A stretch of DNA of 64,000 bases, from assembly GCF_001653955.1 (NCBI RefSeq), contig NZ_CP013022.1, forward strand, positions 744,001 to 808,000. The letters run 5' to 3'. The position numbers and the translations under genes were made by a program. This document shows, piece by piece, positions 43,750 to 53,645 of the stretch (position 1 is its first letter; every line of letters starts with the position of its first letter). The notes below the pieces were generated by a model, which was not told the DNA's origin, did not search any database, and saw nothing but the letters and a program-made list of their open reading frames with translations. This DNA comes from Francisella persica ATCC VR-331 (GTDB lineage Bacteria > Pseudomonadota > Gammaproteobacteria > Francisellales > Francisellaceae).

Positions 43750-45489
43750 ATGAAATCTTTATATGATAAAAGAGTACTTAATTTCTTGGTAATAATATTC
43801 ATCACTATTATTACAGTAAACTGGACTTCTTATATTTTCAAGCAAGATGTTAATTCATACTTTTTAGCTTTTCTTATTTTTTTAAGGTGTTTGGCATCTT
43901 TTCTACTTCTTAGAGACTATATGGCAAGTTGGAGAAAATCTACACAAAAGACTTTCTTGCGTAAAGTATTTATTAACCTTCCAGTATTTTTTATAGTTGC
44001 ATTTATTTTTTATGGTAAAGTTCGATTTGCACTGATATTCTCAGAATTTTTATTCTATGTATTTTTAATAAATTTAGGCGTATATTTTTACTGGCATTTG
44101 ACTAATAGAAGATTGACTAATAAATCAAAAACAGCTGTAATTTATGGTGCTGGTGCTGCTGGTACAAAAATAGCTCAAGAGCTTGCTTCGGTTGGTTATC
44201 GCATAAAGTGTTTTGTTGATGATAATGAAACTTTACAAAAAAGAAGTATAGATGGTAAAAGAATTCTATCTAGTGTACAGCTAAAAAAAATGTTACTTTC
44301 CTCAAGGTTTGATTTATTAGTTATTGCCCTACCCAAAAGTGCTAATCAAATTATTAAAAGAATTTATAAAGAATTAGAAAAAGATTTTAGTCAAATTAGA
44401 ATTATGCCTCCTCTTGAAGATGTGCTCCAAGATGAGAGTTTTATGTCACAGTTAAAGCCTGTTTCAGTCTATGATCTTTTATCTAGGGATTCTAAGAGTT
44501 TAGATAAAAAATCTATTTCAAATTTTATCAAGGAAAAGATTATACTTGTCACTGGTGCTGGTGGAAGCATAGGTTCTGAAATAGTTAGACAATGTATTAA
44601 ATATGGAGCCAAGCAGATAGTTTTATTAGATCATAGTGAATTTAACTTATATAAAATCACGGAAGAGTGTAAAAAATTTGACATTAAGAGTATTTTATGC
44701 TCTGTTTGTGATAAAGATTCATTTGCTAATATTTTTGAAAAGTATTCACCAAATATAGTCTTTCACACTGCTGCTTATAAGCATGTCCCTTTGGTTGAGG
44801 AAAATATTTCTAGAGCTATTAGAAATAATATTCTAGGTACCCAGAATGCTATAGATCTAGCCATACAAACAGGTGTCGAATCATTTATTCTGATTTCTAG
44901 TGATAAAGCAGTGCGCCCAACCAATGTTATGGGAGCTACTAAAAGAGTTTGTGAGCTGTATTTACAAAACGTTGATCCAAAAAATACTAAGCTTGCAGCA
45001 GTGCGTTTCGGCAATGTGCTTGGTAGTAGTGGTAGTGTAATTCCAAAGTTTGAAGAGCAAATTAGAAATGGTGGTCCTCTTACTATTACTCATCCTGAGA
45101 TTACGCGTTATTTTATGTTGATACCAGAGGCTTGTGAACTAGTACTACAAGCTGGTGCTATTGCAAAAAATTCTGAAGTTTTTGTTTTAGATATGGGTCA
45201 ACCTATCAAAATACTTGATCTTGCTAAGCAGTTTATAAAATTATCAGGCAGAGATGATATTGATATTGAAGTAATAGGCTTACGTCCTGGTGAGAAACTA
45301 TACGAAGAATTGCTTGTCGACGAAAATGATATTAGCACTGAGTATAAAGATATTTTCATTGGTAGAAGAACATTTTATGATATAAAGATATTAGAAAATA
45401 ATTTAAAAGAGCTATTTACAGAGGAGCCAGAAGTCCAGGTGGCGTTGCTGAAGAAGATAGTTCCAGAGTTTGATCATAAGTTAAATTAA
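43750..45489 (+). CDS. wbtA: WbtA-like membrane-bound nucleotide-sugar 4,6-dehydratase
   Basis: The 579 residues have four N-terminal transmembrane helices (about 1-120), a first Rossmann domain (AVIYGAGAAGTKIAQEL, near 130) and a catalytic SDR domain (LVTGAGGSIGSEIVRQ, near 265). This is the long FlaA1/PglF/CapD family that makes UDP-4-keto-6-deoxy sugars from UDP-GlcNAc. The active site reads SSDKAVRPTNVMGATKR, with Met in place of the SDR Tyr, as usual in long dehydratases. Length and position match F. tularensis WbtA, the first gene of its O-antigen locus. Its end overlaps the reverse-strand gene by 4 bases. Confidence 0.88.
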   Translation: MKSLYDKRVLNFLVIIFITIITVNWTSYIFKQDVNSYFLAFLIFLRCLASFLLLRDYMASWRKSTQKTFLRKVFINLPVFFIVAFIFYGKVRFALIFSEFLFYVFLINLGVYFYWHLTNRRLTNKSKTAVIYGAGAAGTKIAQELASVGYRIKCFVDDNETLQKRSIDGKRILSSVQLKKMLLSSRFDLLVIALPKSANQIIKRIYKELEKDFSQIRIMPPLEDVLQDESFMSQLKPVSVYDLLSRDSKSLDKKSISNFIKEKIILVTGAGGSIGSEIVRQCIKYGAKQIVLLDHSEFNLYKITEECKKFDIKSILCSVCDKDSFANIFEKYSPNIVFHTAAYKHVPLVEENISRAIRNNILGTQNAIDLAIQTGVESFILISSDKAVRPTNVMGATKRVCELYLQNVDPKNTKLAAVRFGNVLGSSGSVIPKFEEQIRNGGPLTITHPEITRYFMLIPEACELVLQAGAIAKNSEVFVLDMGQPIKILDLAKQFIKLSGRDDIDIEVIGLRPGEKLYEELLVDENDISTEYKDIFIGRRTFYDIKILENNLKELFTEEPEVQVALLKKIVPEFDHKLN

Positions 45490-47234
45490 TTTCGCTGGAT
45501 ACGATATAATCCTGTAAGTTCTGATGTCGTTGGGATTAGTTTTTTATTAATGATAAGAGTATCAATAAGTTTATGGTTATTATTTTGGGACATTGTCCAT
45601 GTACCAAGTAATAGGTAGTTATCGTCTTTACAGTTCGATAACTTTGCCTGTGCTACGATATTTGTTATATCGCTTATGTCCCAGCCTCCCGTAAGAATTC
45701 TATCTTGGTATGCTGATAGGAAAAAGTTATATTTTACAGGTTGATCATTTGTGTATAGTACTAAGCACTCTGACTTGGATAGGATATTGCTTATAATAAG
45801 TCCTGTTTGCTTTCCTCCGCCTATATTAGCTTGAGCTTTTTCTTGGAAGCTGTATAGTTTAGTGTTACAGGTTAATGATATAAATATAACTATTAATGAA
45901 ATAATAGTTGCTTTTATTATAAGGCTTGTTGAACTTAAGTTAAATTTACTTTTGTTGGGTTGGTAAATTTTTGTATTGTGCTTATTTTTCAATAATTTTG
46001 AAATATATATGCTTAAGGAAGTTATTCCAAACATTTGTACCCACACACTATTTCTATAATCATATGAGAAAGCTAAAAGCCAAACTATAGTACCAATTAG
46101 GTATGCTAGAAGCGTTAAGCTTTCGAGTTTTACTATATTTTTTGGACTTTTATATATCGAATAGATGAATAGCACAGGTGTTATAATAAGTATTAGAGTG
46201 TTTATAATTAAGTTTAATACCGAAGCCCCTTTTAAAAAAATATAGATTTTATGAGAGAAACTACTATTTTTTGTTAAGTTTATTAGGTACTCTAAGTTAC
46301 CAGCATAATTGTGTGCATGCTTGTAGAATATAATTAAGAATGAGCTTATAAATATTAATGATCCTAGCGTTGAAATAGAGATAGTTAATAAGCTTCTCTT
46401 TGAGAGGTGTTTTATATTTACTGCTATATATGTGATTATAAAAATAAAAAAGAATATACCAGATTGTTTGATAATTATTGAAATGCCAGCAATAATAATA
46501 GCCAAACATATGTATATTGTGAATGTGTATTCCTTTTTATTATTTTCAGCTAAATAAAGTAGTAATAGAGAGACGCAGCCAACAAAAGCTATTGGGTAGT
46601 CCATGTAGCCACTTGTAGCAGCTGGAGTAATCATATGTGAATAGATCATTATTAGAAATGATACTGCATATATTTTGCTTGTTTTTCTATATATTGACAG
46701 TGTCATCAATAATACTATGAGAATTGGATACAGAAGAGAAATTTTTGCTGTGATATTAATTTGAGTTGTACCTTGCAGCTTATATATAAGTGACCAAATA
46801 GATGGCAGTAATATAGGGTAGGCTGTATCCATTGGGTAGTATTTGTTTTGTGCTAGTTCTATTGCCCATCTATTCCATGAAACCAAAGCATCCCAATCGA
46901 TAAAAACTTTAGTATTAAAGCAGTATATTGGTATGATTAATAGTAGTACAATAGTCACTATAGAAAGCTGATATTTAGTAAATCTCATTTTAAACATATA
47001 TATTAAAGCTATATAAGCGAGTGTTAAAACTATAGCTCTTAGTATATTTGTTGATATTGGCATTACTTTTATATTTAAAAAGATGATAAATAATAACCAT
47101 GATCCGCTAAAACTAACTATCGTAGATAAAGCTATCTTTATAGCTGAATCGTATCGTTTTAAAAATATGTAACTACAAATTAAAGGAAGGGCAAGCACCG
47201 CTAGATAAAAAGCAATGCCAAATAATAAAATCAC
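45486..47234 (-). CDS. Polytopic membrane glycosyltransferase, GT-C/GtrC-like
   Basis: The 582 residues hold about 12 hydrophobic helices. The first large periplasmic loop contains the acidic-aromatic segment VFIDWDALVSWNRWAIELAQ, typical of GT-C enzymes that use polyprenyl-phosphate sugars as donors. The soluble C-terminal part is short. GTG start at 47234, 3 bases after the GtrB-GtrA fusion gene, so the two form an operon. By analogy with phage-type serotype-conversion cassettes it would transfer the lipid-linked sugar to LPS or another acceptor. The sugar and the acceptor are unknown. Confidence 0.65.
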   Translation of the reverse strand: MILLFGIAFYLAVLALPLICSYIFLKRYDSAIKIALSTIVSFSGSWLLFIIFLNIKVMPISTNILRAIVLTLAYIALIYMFKMRFTKYQLSIVTIVLLLIIPIYCFNTKVFIDWDALVSWNRWAIELAQNKYYPMDTAYPILLPSIWSLIYKLQGTTQINITAKISLLYPILIVLLMTLSIYRKTSKIYAVSFLIMIYSHMITPAATSGYMDYPIAFVGCVSLLLLYLAENNKKEYTFTIYICLAIIIAGISIIIKQSGIFFFIFIITYIAVNIKHLSKRSLLTISISTLGSLIFISSFLIIFYKHAHNYAGNLEYLINLTKNSSFSHKIYIFLKGASVLNLIINTLILIITPVLFIYSIYKSPKNIVKLESLTLLAYLIGTIVWLLAFSYDYRNSVWVQMFGITSLSIYISKLLKNKHNTKIYQPNKSKFNLSSTSLIIKATIISLIVIFISLTCNTKLYSFQEKAQANIGGGKQTGLIISNILSKSECLVLYTNDQPVKYNFFLSAYQDRILTGGWDISDITNIVAQAKLSNCKDDNYLLLGTWTMSQNNNHKLIDTLIINKKLIPTTSELTGLYRIQRN

Positions 47235-47237
47235 TTG

Positions 47238-48263
47238 TTAACTAACCTCTTTTTTGTTAAAAACTATGGTTCCAACAAAACTATAGCTAACTATAAAAAG
47301 TATACTTTCTACAAGTATTTTAACTAGCAAAACGTTTAGCCCTGTTGAAGAAGTTATTTTTTCTTGAATTATTACAGATACTACACCACTTAAATATACA
47401 TATGCTACAAAAAGTATAAAACTGTATTTTTTTGCTACATTTATTTTGAAAACATATTTTTTAGAAGCATTGTACTGAAAAACTATAGATGCTGTCCTAG
47501 CTAAGAGGTTTGACCATGAAACACTTGCACCTAGTCCAAATGATATTGAAAATACTAAGAAGTCGATTAAGAAAGTTGCAAAAGAAACAGATACATATCT
47601 TAACAAAATAAAGTAAATTCTTAATGAGTCGAACAGTGGATTGAAATGACTTCCTGAATTATTTTCTATGTATATTGTTTGAATATCTGTTTCATAAATA
47701 TTTATTTTGTCACGTACAGCAATCACAAACTGCTCTGTTTCAAATTCAAATCTATTTGATTTAATGCTAAGACAATCTTTCATGAACTCTCTACTTAAGC
47801 CTCTCAAGCCTGTTTGAGTATCTTTGATTTTTTTACCAAGTATGAAAGCATAGATTTTTTTAGAAATAGTATTTCCTAAGTAAGATTTTATAGGGATATC
47901 TTTGGTAAATGTTCTACAACCTAGGACAAAATCTTCACCTGTTGAGAGTATCTTTGCGATTTTTAAAGCATCTGTAACGCTGTGTTGGCCATCACTATCT
48001 AAAGTTATGCATCCTTTGATATTTGGGTGGTTAACTAGTATTTCATTAAAAGCTGTTTTAAGTGCTGCACCCTTGCCCATATTTATAGCATGCTTGAGAA
48101 CTAGTACATTCTCAGTTTCCAAAACCTGATCAAAGAATTCTAGCCCATTTTTGCTACCATCATTAATTATAATTATTTTATCACTAGATTTTTCTCTTAT
48201 TCTTTTGACTAGGTCTACTAGCATATTAGTAGGATTTTTGGAGGGTATTACAAATGCAAACAT
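47238..48263 (-). CDS. GtrB-GtrA fusion: polyprenyl-phosphate glycosyltransferase with flippase-like domain
   Basis: Residues 1-215 are a GT2 dolichyl-phosphate-mannose-synthase-like domain: IIINDGSKNG, the DXD-type TLDSDGQHS, TQTGLRGLSREF. Residues about 220-341 have four transmembrane helices of the GtrA/DPMS-associated family (VSVSFATFLIDFLVFSISFG, FQYNASKKYVFK). In Gtr cassettes GtrB loads a sugar on undecaprenyl phosphate and GtrA flips it; here both are one protein. The whole cassette is on the opposite strand inside the wbt locus. Confidence 0.85.
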   Translation of the reverse strand: MFAFVIPSKNPTNMLVDLVKRIREKSSDKIIIINDGSKNGLEFFDQVLETENVLVLKHAINMGKGAALKTAFNEILVNHPNIKGCITLDSDGQHSVTDALKIAKILSTGEDFVLGCRTFTKDIPIKSYLGNTISKKIYAFILGKKIKDTQTGLRGLSREFMKDCLSIKSNRFEFETEQFVIAVRDKINIYETDIQTIYIENNSGSHFNPLFDSLRIYFILLRYVSVSFATFLIDFLVFSISFGLGASVSWSNLLARTASIVFQYNASKKYVFKINVAKKYSFILFVAYVYLSGVVSVIIQEKITSSTGLNVLLVKILVESILFIVSYSFVGTIVFNKKEVS

Positions 48264-48412
48264 ATCATTGATTTTTTAAAAATATTTTTTTAATTATACT
48301 AAGTTTGATCAAATATGAAAAAACAAATTTTTAAAGTGTAGTTTAATTTAATCGAAGTAAAATTTTATTTGCTATAATTATCTCAGTAATGATTAGATTT
48401 TATAATAATTAG
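48264..48412. promoter_or_regulatory. Divergent promoter region between the gtr cassette and wbtB
   Basis: On the plus strand TGCTATAAT (TATAAT at 48373-48378, with TGn extension) points toward the wbtB-like gene, with a second TATAAT near 48401. On the minus strand TATAAT (48293-48298) points toward the GtrB-GtrA gene 30 bases away. The whole 149-base interval is very AT-rich. Confidence 0.45.
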
Positions 48413-49030
48413 ATGTTTTATAGGGTAGTAAAGAGATTATTGGATGTTTTTTTGTCTTTTATCGGATTAGTGCTGTTAAGTCCGGTTTTTTTGATTATTG
48501 TTTTGATGATAAAAAAAGACTCAAAGGGCCCTATACTTTTTAAACAAAAGCGTTATGGCAAAGATAAAAAGTTTTTTTATATATACAAGTTTAGAACAAT
48601 GTATACAGATACTCCAAAAGATATGCCGACACATTTGTTACAAGATCCATCAGAATGTATAACAAAAGTAGGAAAATGTTTGAGAAAAACTTCTTTGGAT
48701 GAGTTGCCGCAAATTATAAATATTTTAAAAGGCGAAATGAGTATTGTTGGGCCAAGACCTGCTCTATGGAATCAGGATGATTTAATAGCTGAACGAGATA
48801 AATATGGTGCTAATAATGTTCCTGTAGGTTTAACTGGGTGGGCACAAATTAACGGACGCGATGAGCTGCCAATTTCTGATAAGGCTAAGCTTGATGGTGA
48901 CTATGCTAAATATAAAAGTACATGGTTTGATTTGAAGTGTATTTTCTTAACGGTCTTTTCTGTATTTGCAAAGAATGGTGTTGTTGAAGGTGGAACAGGC
49001 TCTCTAGATAAGAAGGAAGATCAGAAATAG
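48413..49030 (+). CDS. wbtB: WbtB-like initiating sugar-phosphate transferase
   Basis: Bacterial sugar transferase family (PF02397): transfers a sugar-1-phosphate from UDP-sugar to undecaprenyl phosphate to start an O-unit. The 205 residues begin with a reentrant or transmembrane helix (LLDVFLSFIGLVLLSPVFLI) and contain KQKRYGKDKKFFYIYKFRTM, RKTSLDELPQIINIL and GPRPALWNQ with the family's DE and PRP motifs, and GLTGWAQINGRD. The short form lacks the extra N-terminal helices of WbaP. The substrate is presumably the product of WbtA. Confidence 0.88.
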   Translation: MFYRVVKRLLDVFLSFIGLVLLSPVFLIIVLMIKKDSKGPILFKQKRYGKDKKFFYIYKFRTMYTDTPKDMPTHLLQDPSECITKVGKCLRKTSLDELPQIINILKGEMSIVGPRPALWNQDDLIAERDKYGANNVPVGLTGWAQINGRDELPISDKAKLDGDYAKYKSTWFDLKCIFLTVFSVFAKNGVVEGGTGSLDKKEDQK

Positions 49031-49031
49031 T

Positions 49032-49817
49032 ATGAAAAGAGTTTTAATCACTGGCTTAAATAGCTATATTGGTAATTCTTTTGAAATCAAATACAGAAAT
49101 GAGTTTGCTATCGAAAAAATATCATTAAGAGACAAGTCATGGCAAACTTTAGATTTTTCTAAATATAATACTATATTACATGTTGCAGGTATTGCTCATA
49201 CATCAAAAGATCCTTCTATGAAAGATAGTTATTATGCCATAAATACAGACTTAACCTTTGAATTAGCAAAGAAAGCTAAAAGCTCTGGTGTGAGACAGTT
49301 TGTCTTTATGAGTAGTATAATTGTATATGGTGATAGTGCGCCAATAGGACAGCAAAAAATAATAACAAAAGATACCGAACCTCAACCTGATGATTTTTAT
49401 GGTGATAGTAAGCTTCAAGCAGAACTTAAATTAAAAACATTAGCATCGAATGGTTTTAAAATTGCTATAGTAAGACCGCCAATGGTATACGGAGAAGGTT
49501 CTAAAGGGAACTATCCTAAGCTTGTTAAACTTGCAAGATATGCTTTTATCTTTCCTCAAATAAATAACCAAAGAAGTGTTATACATATTAATAACCTTAC
49601 TAGAGAATTGAAAGATATTATAAGTAATAATCAAGATGATATCTTTTTACCTCAAGATGCTAAGTATTTTTGCACATCTGAGTTTGTTAAAGAGTATAGG
49701 CAAAATTTATTTAAAAAAACCTATCTGACAAAATTATTTAACCCAATAATTAGGTTAATAGCTACCAAGATAGGGTTTTTGAATAAAGTTTTTGGTAATA
49801 TGGTATATAAGAAATAG
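49032..49817 (+). CDS. wbtC: WbtC-like NAD-dependent epimerase/dehydratase
   Basis: Short-chain dehydrogenase/reductase of 261 residues with an N-terminal NAD motif (VLITGLNSYIGNSF) and the catalytic Ser-Tyr-Lys set: SSIIVYGD, then DDFYGDSKLQAE with YxxxK. It is shorter than a typical 330-residue epimerase. It starts 1 base after the wbtB stop, and this wbtA-B-C order matches the F. tularensis locus. Likely a 4-reductase or 4-epimerase acting on the UDP-4-keto sugar, for example to make QuiNAc. The reaction is inferred. Confidence 0.75.
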   Translation: MKRVLITGLNSYIGNSFEIKYRNEFAIEKISLRDKSWQTLDFSKYNTILHVAGIAHTSKDPSMKDSYYAINTDLTFELAKKAKSSGVRQFVFMSSIIVYGDSAPIGQQKIITKDTEPQPDDFYGDSKLQAELKLKTLASNGFKIAIVRPPMVYGEGSKGNYPKLVKLARYAFIFPQINNQRSVIHINNLTRELKDIISNNQDDIFLPQDAKYFCTSEFVKEYRQNLFKKTYLTKLFNPIIRLIATKIGFLNKVFGNMVYKK

Positions 49818-49922
49818 CAAGTTTGTAATTCTCTTGGTTTGTGGAAAATTACTTTTTAAAGTAATATAATTTTGAGAGGTAATGATTGTTTGCTTATTGC
49901 GATACATACTATAGGAGATGTT

Positions 49923-51296
49923 GTGATAAACTTGGTACTTTGTGGTGGTAGTGGTACTAGGCTTTGGCCTATTAGCAGAAAGCTATTGCCAAAGCAGTTT
50001 GTGAAAATGTTTAGTGATAAGTCATTATTTCAGTTAACTGTAGAGAGAAATTCCACTTTATGCAGTTTAACGATGGTAGTTTCTAACGAAGGACAGTTGT
50101 TTTTAGCAAAAGATCAGTTAGATGAGCTTGGTATTTTAGATAAAAGTATTTTTCTCGAAGAACCAGTTGGTAGAGATACTGCTCCTGCAATTGCTCTTGC
50201 ATGTATGAAGTTAGATCCACAGGAAATTGTATTTGTTACACCATCTGATCATGTTATTAATGTTGATGACGGGTACAGAAGTATATTGGTTCAGGCTAAG
50301 AGATTAGCTAGTGAGGGGTTCCTTGTCACGTTTGGTGTAACACCAACTTTTGCCAATACTGGTTTTGGTTATATTAAATCTTCAGGTGACTTTGATGTTG
50401 GGAGCTTTCATGAGAAGCCTAATGCTGATACAGCAGAGAAGTTTTTAGCAGATGGATCTTATTATTGGAATTCTGGAATGTTTATGTTTAAGGCTGGAGT
50501 CTTCTTAGAAGAGTTAAAAAAACACTCACTAGAAATATATGCAGCGTGTGTTGAGGTTTATGATAAAAGTGACTTGAAAAATTCAGATGCTATAAAATAT
50601 GATGATATGATGAGTATTCCAGCTAAGTCTATAGACTATGCGGTGATGGAAAAATCTGATAGGATAAAAATGGTCGTCGCTGACATTGTCTGGAATGATG
50701 TAGGTAGCTTTGACTCTCTTTTTGATCAACTTCCTAAAGATAGCAATAATAATACAATAAATAGCAACCATATTAGTATTGATAGTAAAAATAATCTAAT
50801 CCATAGTGAGAATGGTTCTAAGAAAGTTGCTACTATTGGAGTAGAAGACTTAATAGTTGTTGATAGTGGAGATGCTCTTCTTATTGCTAAAAAAGGGAGT
50901 TCACAACGAGTAAAAGAAGTTGTAGAGCTTTTAAGTGATGAATTGAAAAATATTCACTTAAAAGCACATAGACCATGGGGTACATATACTGTTTTGGAAG
51001 ATACTCCAGGTTACAAAATTAAAAAAATAGAAGTCAAACCAGGCAAAAGATTGTCTTTGCAGAAGCACTATCACCGTAGCGAACATTGGATAGTAGTATC
51101 AGGTACTGCTACAGTTACTAAGGGGGATCAAGAATTTATCGTTAGACCTAATGAATCTGTGTATATTCGTATGGGAGAGGTGCATAGACTAGCAAATAAT
51201 GGCAAGATTCCAGTGGTCTTAATTGAGGCGCAAGTTGGTGAATATACTGGTGAAGATGATATTGTTAGACTTGAAGATGATTTTAATAGAATTTAA
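49923..51296 (+). CDS. manC: Mannose-1-phosphate guanylyltransferase (type II, with cupin domain) ManC
   Basis: Makes GDP-mannose from GTP and mannose-1-phosphate. Residues 1-270 are the nucleotidyltransferase (LVLCGGSGTRLWPISRKLLP, TPSDHVI, FHEKP); the C-terminal cupin (about 340-450: SLQKHYHRSEHWIVVSGTA) is the phosphomannose-isomerase-like part of the bifunctional family. I chose GTG 49923 because TAGGAGATGTT precedes it and the sequence then begins at the family N-terminus; an upstream TTG at 49872 would add 17 unlikely residues. It feeds gmd and fcl. Confidence 0.93.
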   Translation: MINLVLCGGSGTRLWPISRKLLPKQFVKMFSDKSLFQLTVERNSTLCSLTMVVSNEGQLFLAKDQLDELGILDKSIFLEEPVGRDTAPAIALACMKLDPQEIVFVTPSDHVINVDDGYRSILVQAKRLASEGFLVTFGVTPTFANTGFGYIKSSGDFDVGSFHEKPNADTAEKFLADGSYYWNSGMFMFKAGVFLEELKKHSLEIYAACVEVYDKSDLKNSDAIKYDDMMSIPAKSIDYAVMEKSDRIKMVVADIVWNDVGSFDSLFDQLPKDSNNNTINSNHISIDSKNNLIHSENGSKKVATIGVEDLIVVDSGDALLIAKKGSSQRVKEVVELLSDELKNIHLKAHRPWGTYTVLEDTPGYKIKKIEVKPGKRLSLQKHYHRSEHWIVVSGTATVTKGDQEFIVRPNESVYIRMGEVHRLANNGKIPVVLIEAQVGEYTGEDDIVRLEDDFNRI

Positions 51297-51320
51297 TAAA
51301 GTAAATAATAAGGGTTACAA

Positions 51321-52460
51321 ATGAAAAAAGTAGCATTAATAACAGGTATTACTGGTCAAGATGGTTCCTATTTAGCAGAGTTTTTATTAAAGAAAGACTA
51401 TATAGTTCATGGTATCAAAAGAAGAAGTTCGCTCTTTAATACAGATAGAATAGATCATCTTTATCAAGATCCTCATTTTGAAAATAGAAATCTAATTCTA
51501 CACTATGGTGATATGACGGACTCTATGAATTTAACTAAAATTATAGCAGATACGCAACCATATGAGATCTATAATCTAGCGGCTATGAGTCACGTACATG
51601 TTTCATTCGAGACTCCTGAATATGTTGCTAATGCTGATGGTACTGGTACGCTTAGAATTCTTGAGGCTGTTAGACTTCTTGGTTTAGAGAAAAAAACTAA
51701 AATTTATCAAGCAAGTACTTCTGAACTTTATGGTAAGGTTCAAGCAATTCCACAAAGCGAAACTACTCCATTCTATCCAAGATCACCTTACGCAGTTGCT
51801 AAGATGTATGCTTTTTGGATAACTGTAAACTATAGAGAGGCGTATGGTATGTATGCTTGTAACGGTATTTTATTTAACCATGAGTCTCCAGTTCGTGGTG
51901 AGACTTTCGTAACTAGAAAGATTACAAGAGCAGCATCTAAGATAGCTCTAAATCTTCAAGATAAACTATATCTAGGTAATCTAGATGCGAAAAGAGATTG
52001 GGGTCATGCAAAAGATTATGTAAGAATGATGTGGATGATTCTTCAGGCTGATCAGCCTGAAGATTGGGTTATTGCTACTGGTCAAACAACTACAGTTAGA
52101 GATTTTGTTAAGTTATCATTTGCTTATGCTGGTATTAACCTAAGATTTGAAAATGAAGGTATTGATGAGATTGGTGTGGTTGATTCTGTAGACTTATCTA
52201 GAGCTGAGGAATTAGGGGTTAATTTATCGCATTTGTCAGAAGGTCAGGTAGTAGTTTGTGTTGATCCTAGATACTTTAGACCGACTGAAGTGGACTTATT
52301 ATTAGGAGATCCTACAAAGGCTGAGCAAAAATTAGGCTGGAATAGGGAGTATGACCTAAGAGATCTTGTTAATGATATGATGGAAAGTGATCTTAAGTTA
52401 ATGACAAAAGATGTTTATTTAAAAGAAGGTGGCTATAAAATTATGAGCTATTTTGAGTAA
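51321..52460 (+). CDS. gmd: GDP-mannose 4,6-dehydratase
   Basis: Converts GDP-D-mannose to GDP-4-keto-6-deoxymannose. The 379 residues have [19 protein letters not shown] at the N-terminus, [16 protein letters not shown], the catalytic STSELYGK and [15 protein letters not shown] (YxxxK) and [18 protein letters not shown] for GDP-sugar binding. Lies between manC and fcl, overlapping the latter's earliest possible start. Confidence 0.96.
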   Translation: MKKVALITGITGQDGSYLAEFLLKKDYIVHGIKRRSSLFNTDRIDHLYQDPHFENRNLILHYGDMTDSMNLTKIIADTQPYEIYNLAAMSHVHVSFETPEYVANADGTGTLRILEAVRLLGLEKKTKIYQASTSELYGKVQAIPQSETTPFYPRSPYAVAKMYAFWITVNYREAYGMYACNGILFNHESPVRGETFVTRKITRAASKIALNLQDKLYLGNLDAKRDWGHAKDYVRMMWMILQADQPEDWVIATGQTTTVRDFVKLSFAYAGINLRFENEGIDEIGVVDSVDLSRAEELGVNLSHLSEGQVVVCVDPRYFRPTEVDLLLGDPTKAEQKLGWNREYDLRDLVNDMMESDLKLMTKDVYLKEGGYKIMSYFE

Positions 52461-52473
52461 GGAATTATTAGAG

Positions 52474-53523
52474 ATGCATGAAGATAGCAAAATATATGTA
52501 GCTGGTCACAGAGGCTTGGTTGGTTCTGCTATTGTTAAGAATCTTCAGTCTAAAGGCTATACTAATTTGGTACTAAAAACTCATGCTGAACTTGATTTAA
52601 CAAATCAAAAAGTTGTTGAAGATTTTTTTAGTGCTGAAAAACCTGAATATGTAATTCTTGCCGCTGCTAAGGTTGGTGGGATTGTTGCAAATAATACTTA
52701 TAGAGCAGAGTTTATTTATGATAATATTCAGATTCAAAATAATGTTATTCACCAAAGCTATGTAAATGGAGTTAAGAAGCTTCTATTTTTAGGCAGTACA
52801 TGTATTTATCCTAAAGAAGCCTCTCAGCCAATGCAGGAAGATTGCTTACTAACTAGCCCATTAGAATATACCAATGAGCCGTATGCTATTGCTAAGATTG
52901 CGGGTATAAAAATGTGTGAAAGCTATAATTTACAGTATGGTACAAACTTTATATCTGTGATGCCGACTAACTTATATGGACCAAATGATAACTTTGATCT
53001 TGAAAAATCGCATGTTTTACCAGCTTTGATTAGAAAAATACATCTTGCTAAACTTCTTAATGAAGGGAAAATAGAAGATGTGTTAAAAGATTTAGCTATA
53101 GACTCTATTGAGCAGGCTAAGCAATACCTGTCTAAATTTGGTATAAGCAAAAGTTCTGTGGAGATATGGGGTACAGGTAAGCCAAGAAGAGAGTTTTTAT
53201 ATTCTGAAGATATGGCAGATGCTTGTGTGTTTTTACTTGAGAATAGAGATTTTAAAGATACTTACTCTAATGATTCAAAAGAAATAAGAAACACTCATAT
53301 TAATATTGGTACTGGTATTGATATCTCTATTAGAGAATTGGCTGAACTTATCAAAAAAAATATTGGGTTTGATGGTGAGCTTAAATTTAATACTGTTAAG
53401 CCAGATGGTACTATGGTTAAACTTACAGATCCATCTAAGCTTCACTCTCTAGGATGGAAGCATAAAGTTGATCTTGAAGATGGTATCAGAAGGATATATG
53501 ATTGGTATCTGGCAAAGTCATAG
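52474..53523 (+). CDS. fcl: GDP-L-fucose synthase (4-keto-6-deoxymannose 3,5-epimerase/4-reductase)
   Basis: Completes GDP-L-fucose synthesis with NADPH. The 349 residues show [41 protein letters not shown], the YxxxK site [10 protein letters not shown] and [10 protein letters not shown]. It has a longer middle part (about residues 185-230, rich in charged helix) than E. coli WcaG, as in other lineages. I chose ATG 52474 (AAGGA upstream) over TTG 52453 inside the gmd end. Confidence 0.92.
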   Translation: MHEDSKIYVAGHRGLVGSAIVKNLQSKGYTNLVLKTHAELDLTNQKVVEDFFSAEKPEYVILAAAKVGGIVANNTYRAEFIYDNIQIQNNVIHQSYVNGVKKLLFLGSTCIYPKEASQPMQEDCLLTSPLEYTNEPYAIAKIAGIKMCESYNLQYGTNFISVMPTNLYGPNDNFDLEKSHVLPALIRKIHLAKLLNEGKIEDVLKDLAIDSIEQAKQYLSKFGISKSSVEIWGTGKPRREFLYSEDMADACVFLLENRDFKDTYSNDSKEIRNTHINIGTGIDISIRELAELIKKNIGFDGELKFNTVKPDGTMVKLTDPSKLHSLGWKHKVDLEDGIRRIYDWYLAKS

Positions 53524-53540
53524 TTTTACATTTTGAACAT

Positions 53541-53599
53541 CGAGTAGAGTTATGTTGTCTATAAATATCTCTTTGATTGAAATTTAGTGGCTCTACTCG
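53541..53599. repeat. Inverted repeat between fcl and rmlA
   Basis: CGAGTAGAG at 53541-53549 and CTCTACTCG at 53591-53599 are perfect 9-base arms with a 41-base spacer. They lie in the only gap within the fcl-rmlA region. Could be a long-loop RNA hairpin or the scar of a mobile element; no terminator-like T tract follows. Confidence 0.5.
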
Positions 53600-53645
53600 T
53601 ATACTATCTATTAGATACTGAAGTGTGTTCTTATTAGGATAATTT

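Noticed and set aside
47902-48129. 75-codon plus-strand frame inside the GtrB domain
   Set aside because: Antisense to the GT2 motifs (INDGSKNG, DSDGQHS), which define the minus-strand gene.
53541-53599. Inverted repeat considered as an insertion-sequence end pair
   Set aside because: The arms are only 41 bases apart, there is no transposase fragment and no clear target duplication; kept only as a repeat.
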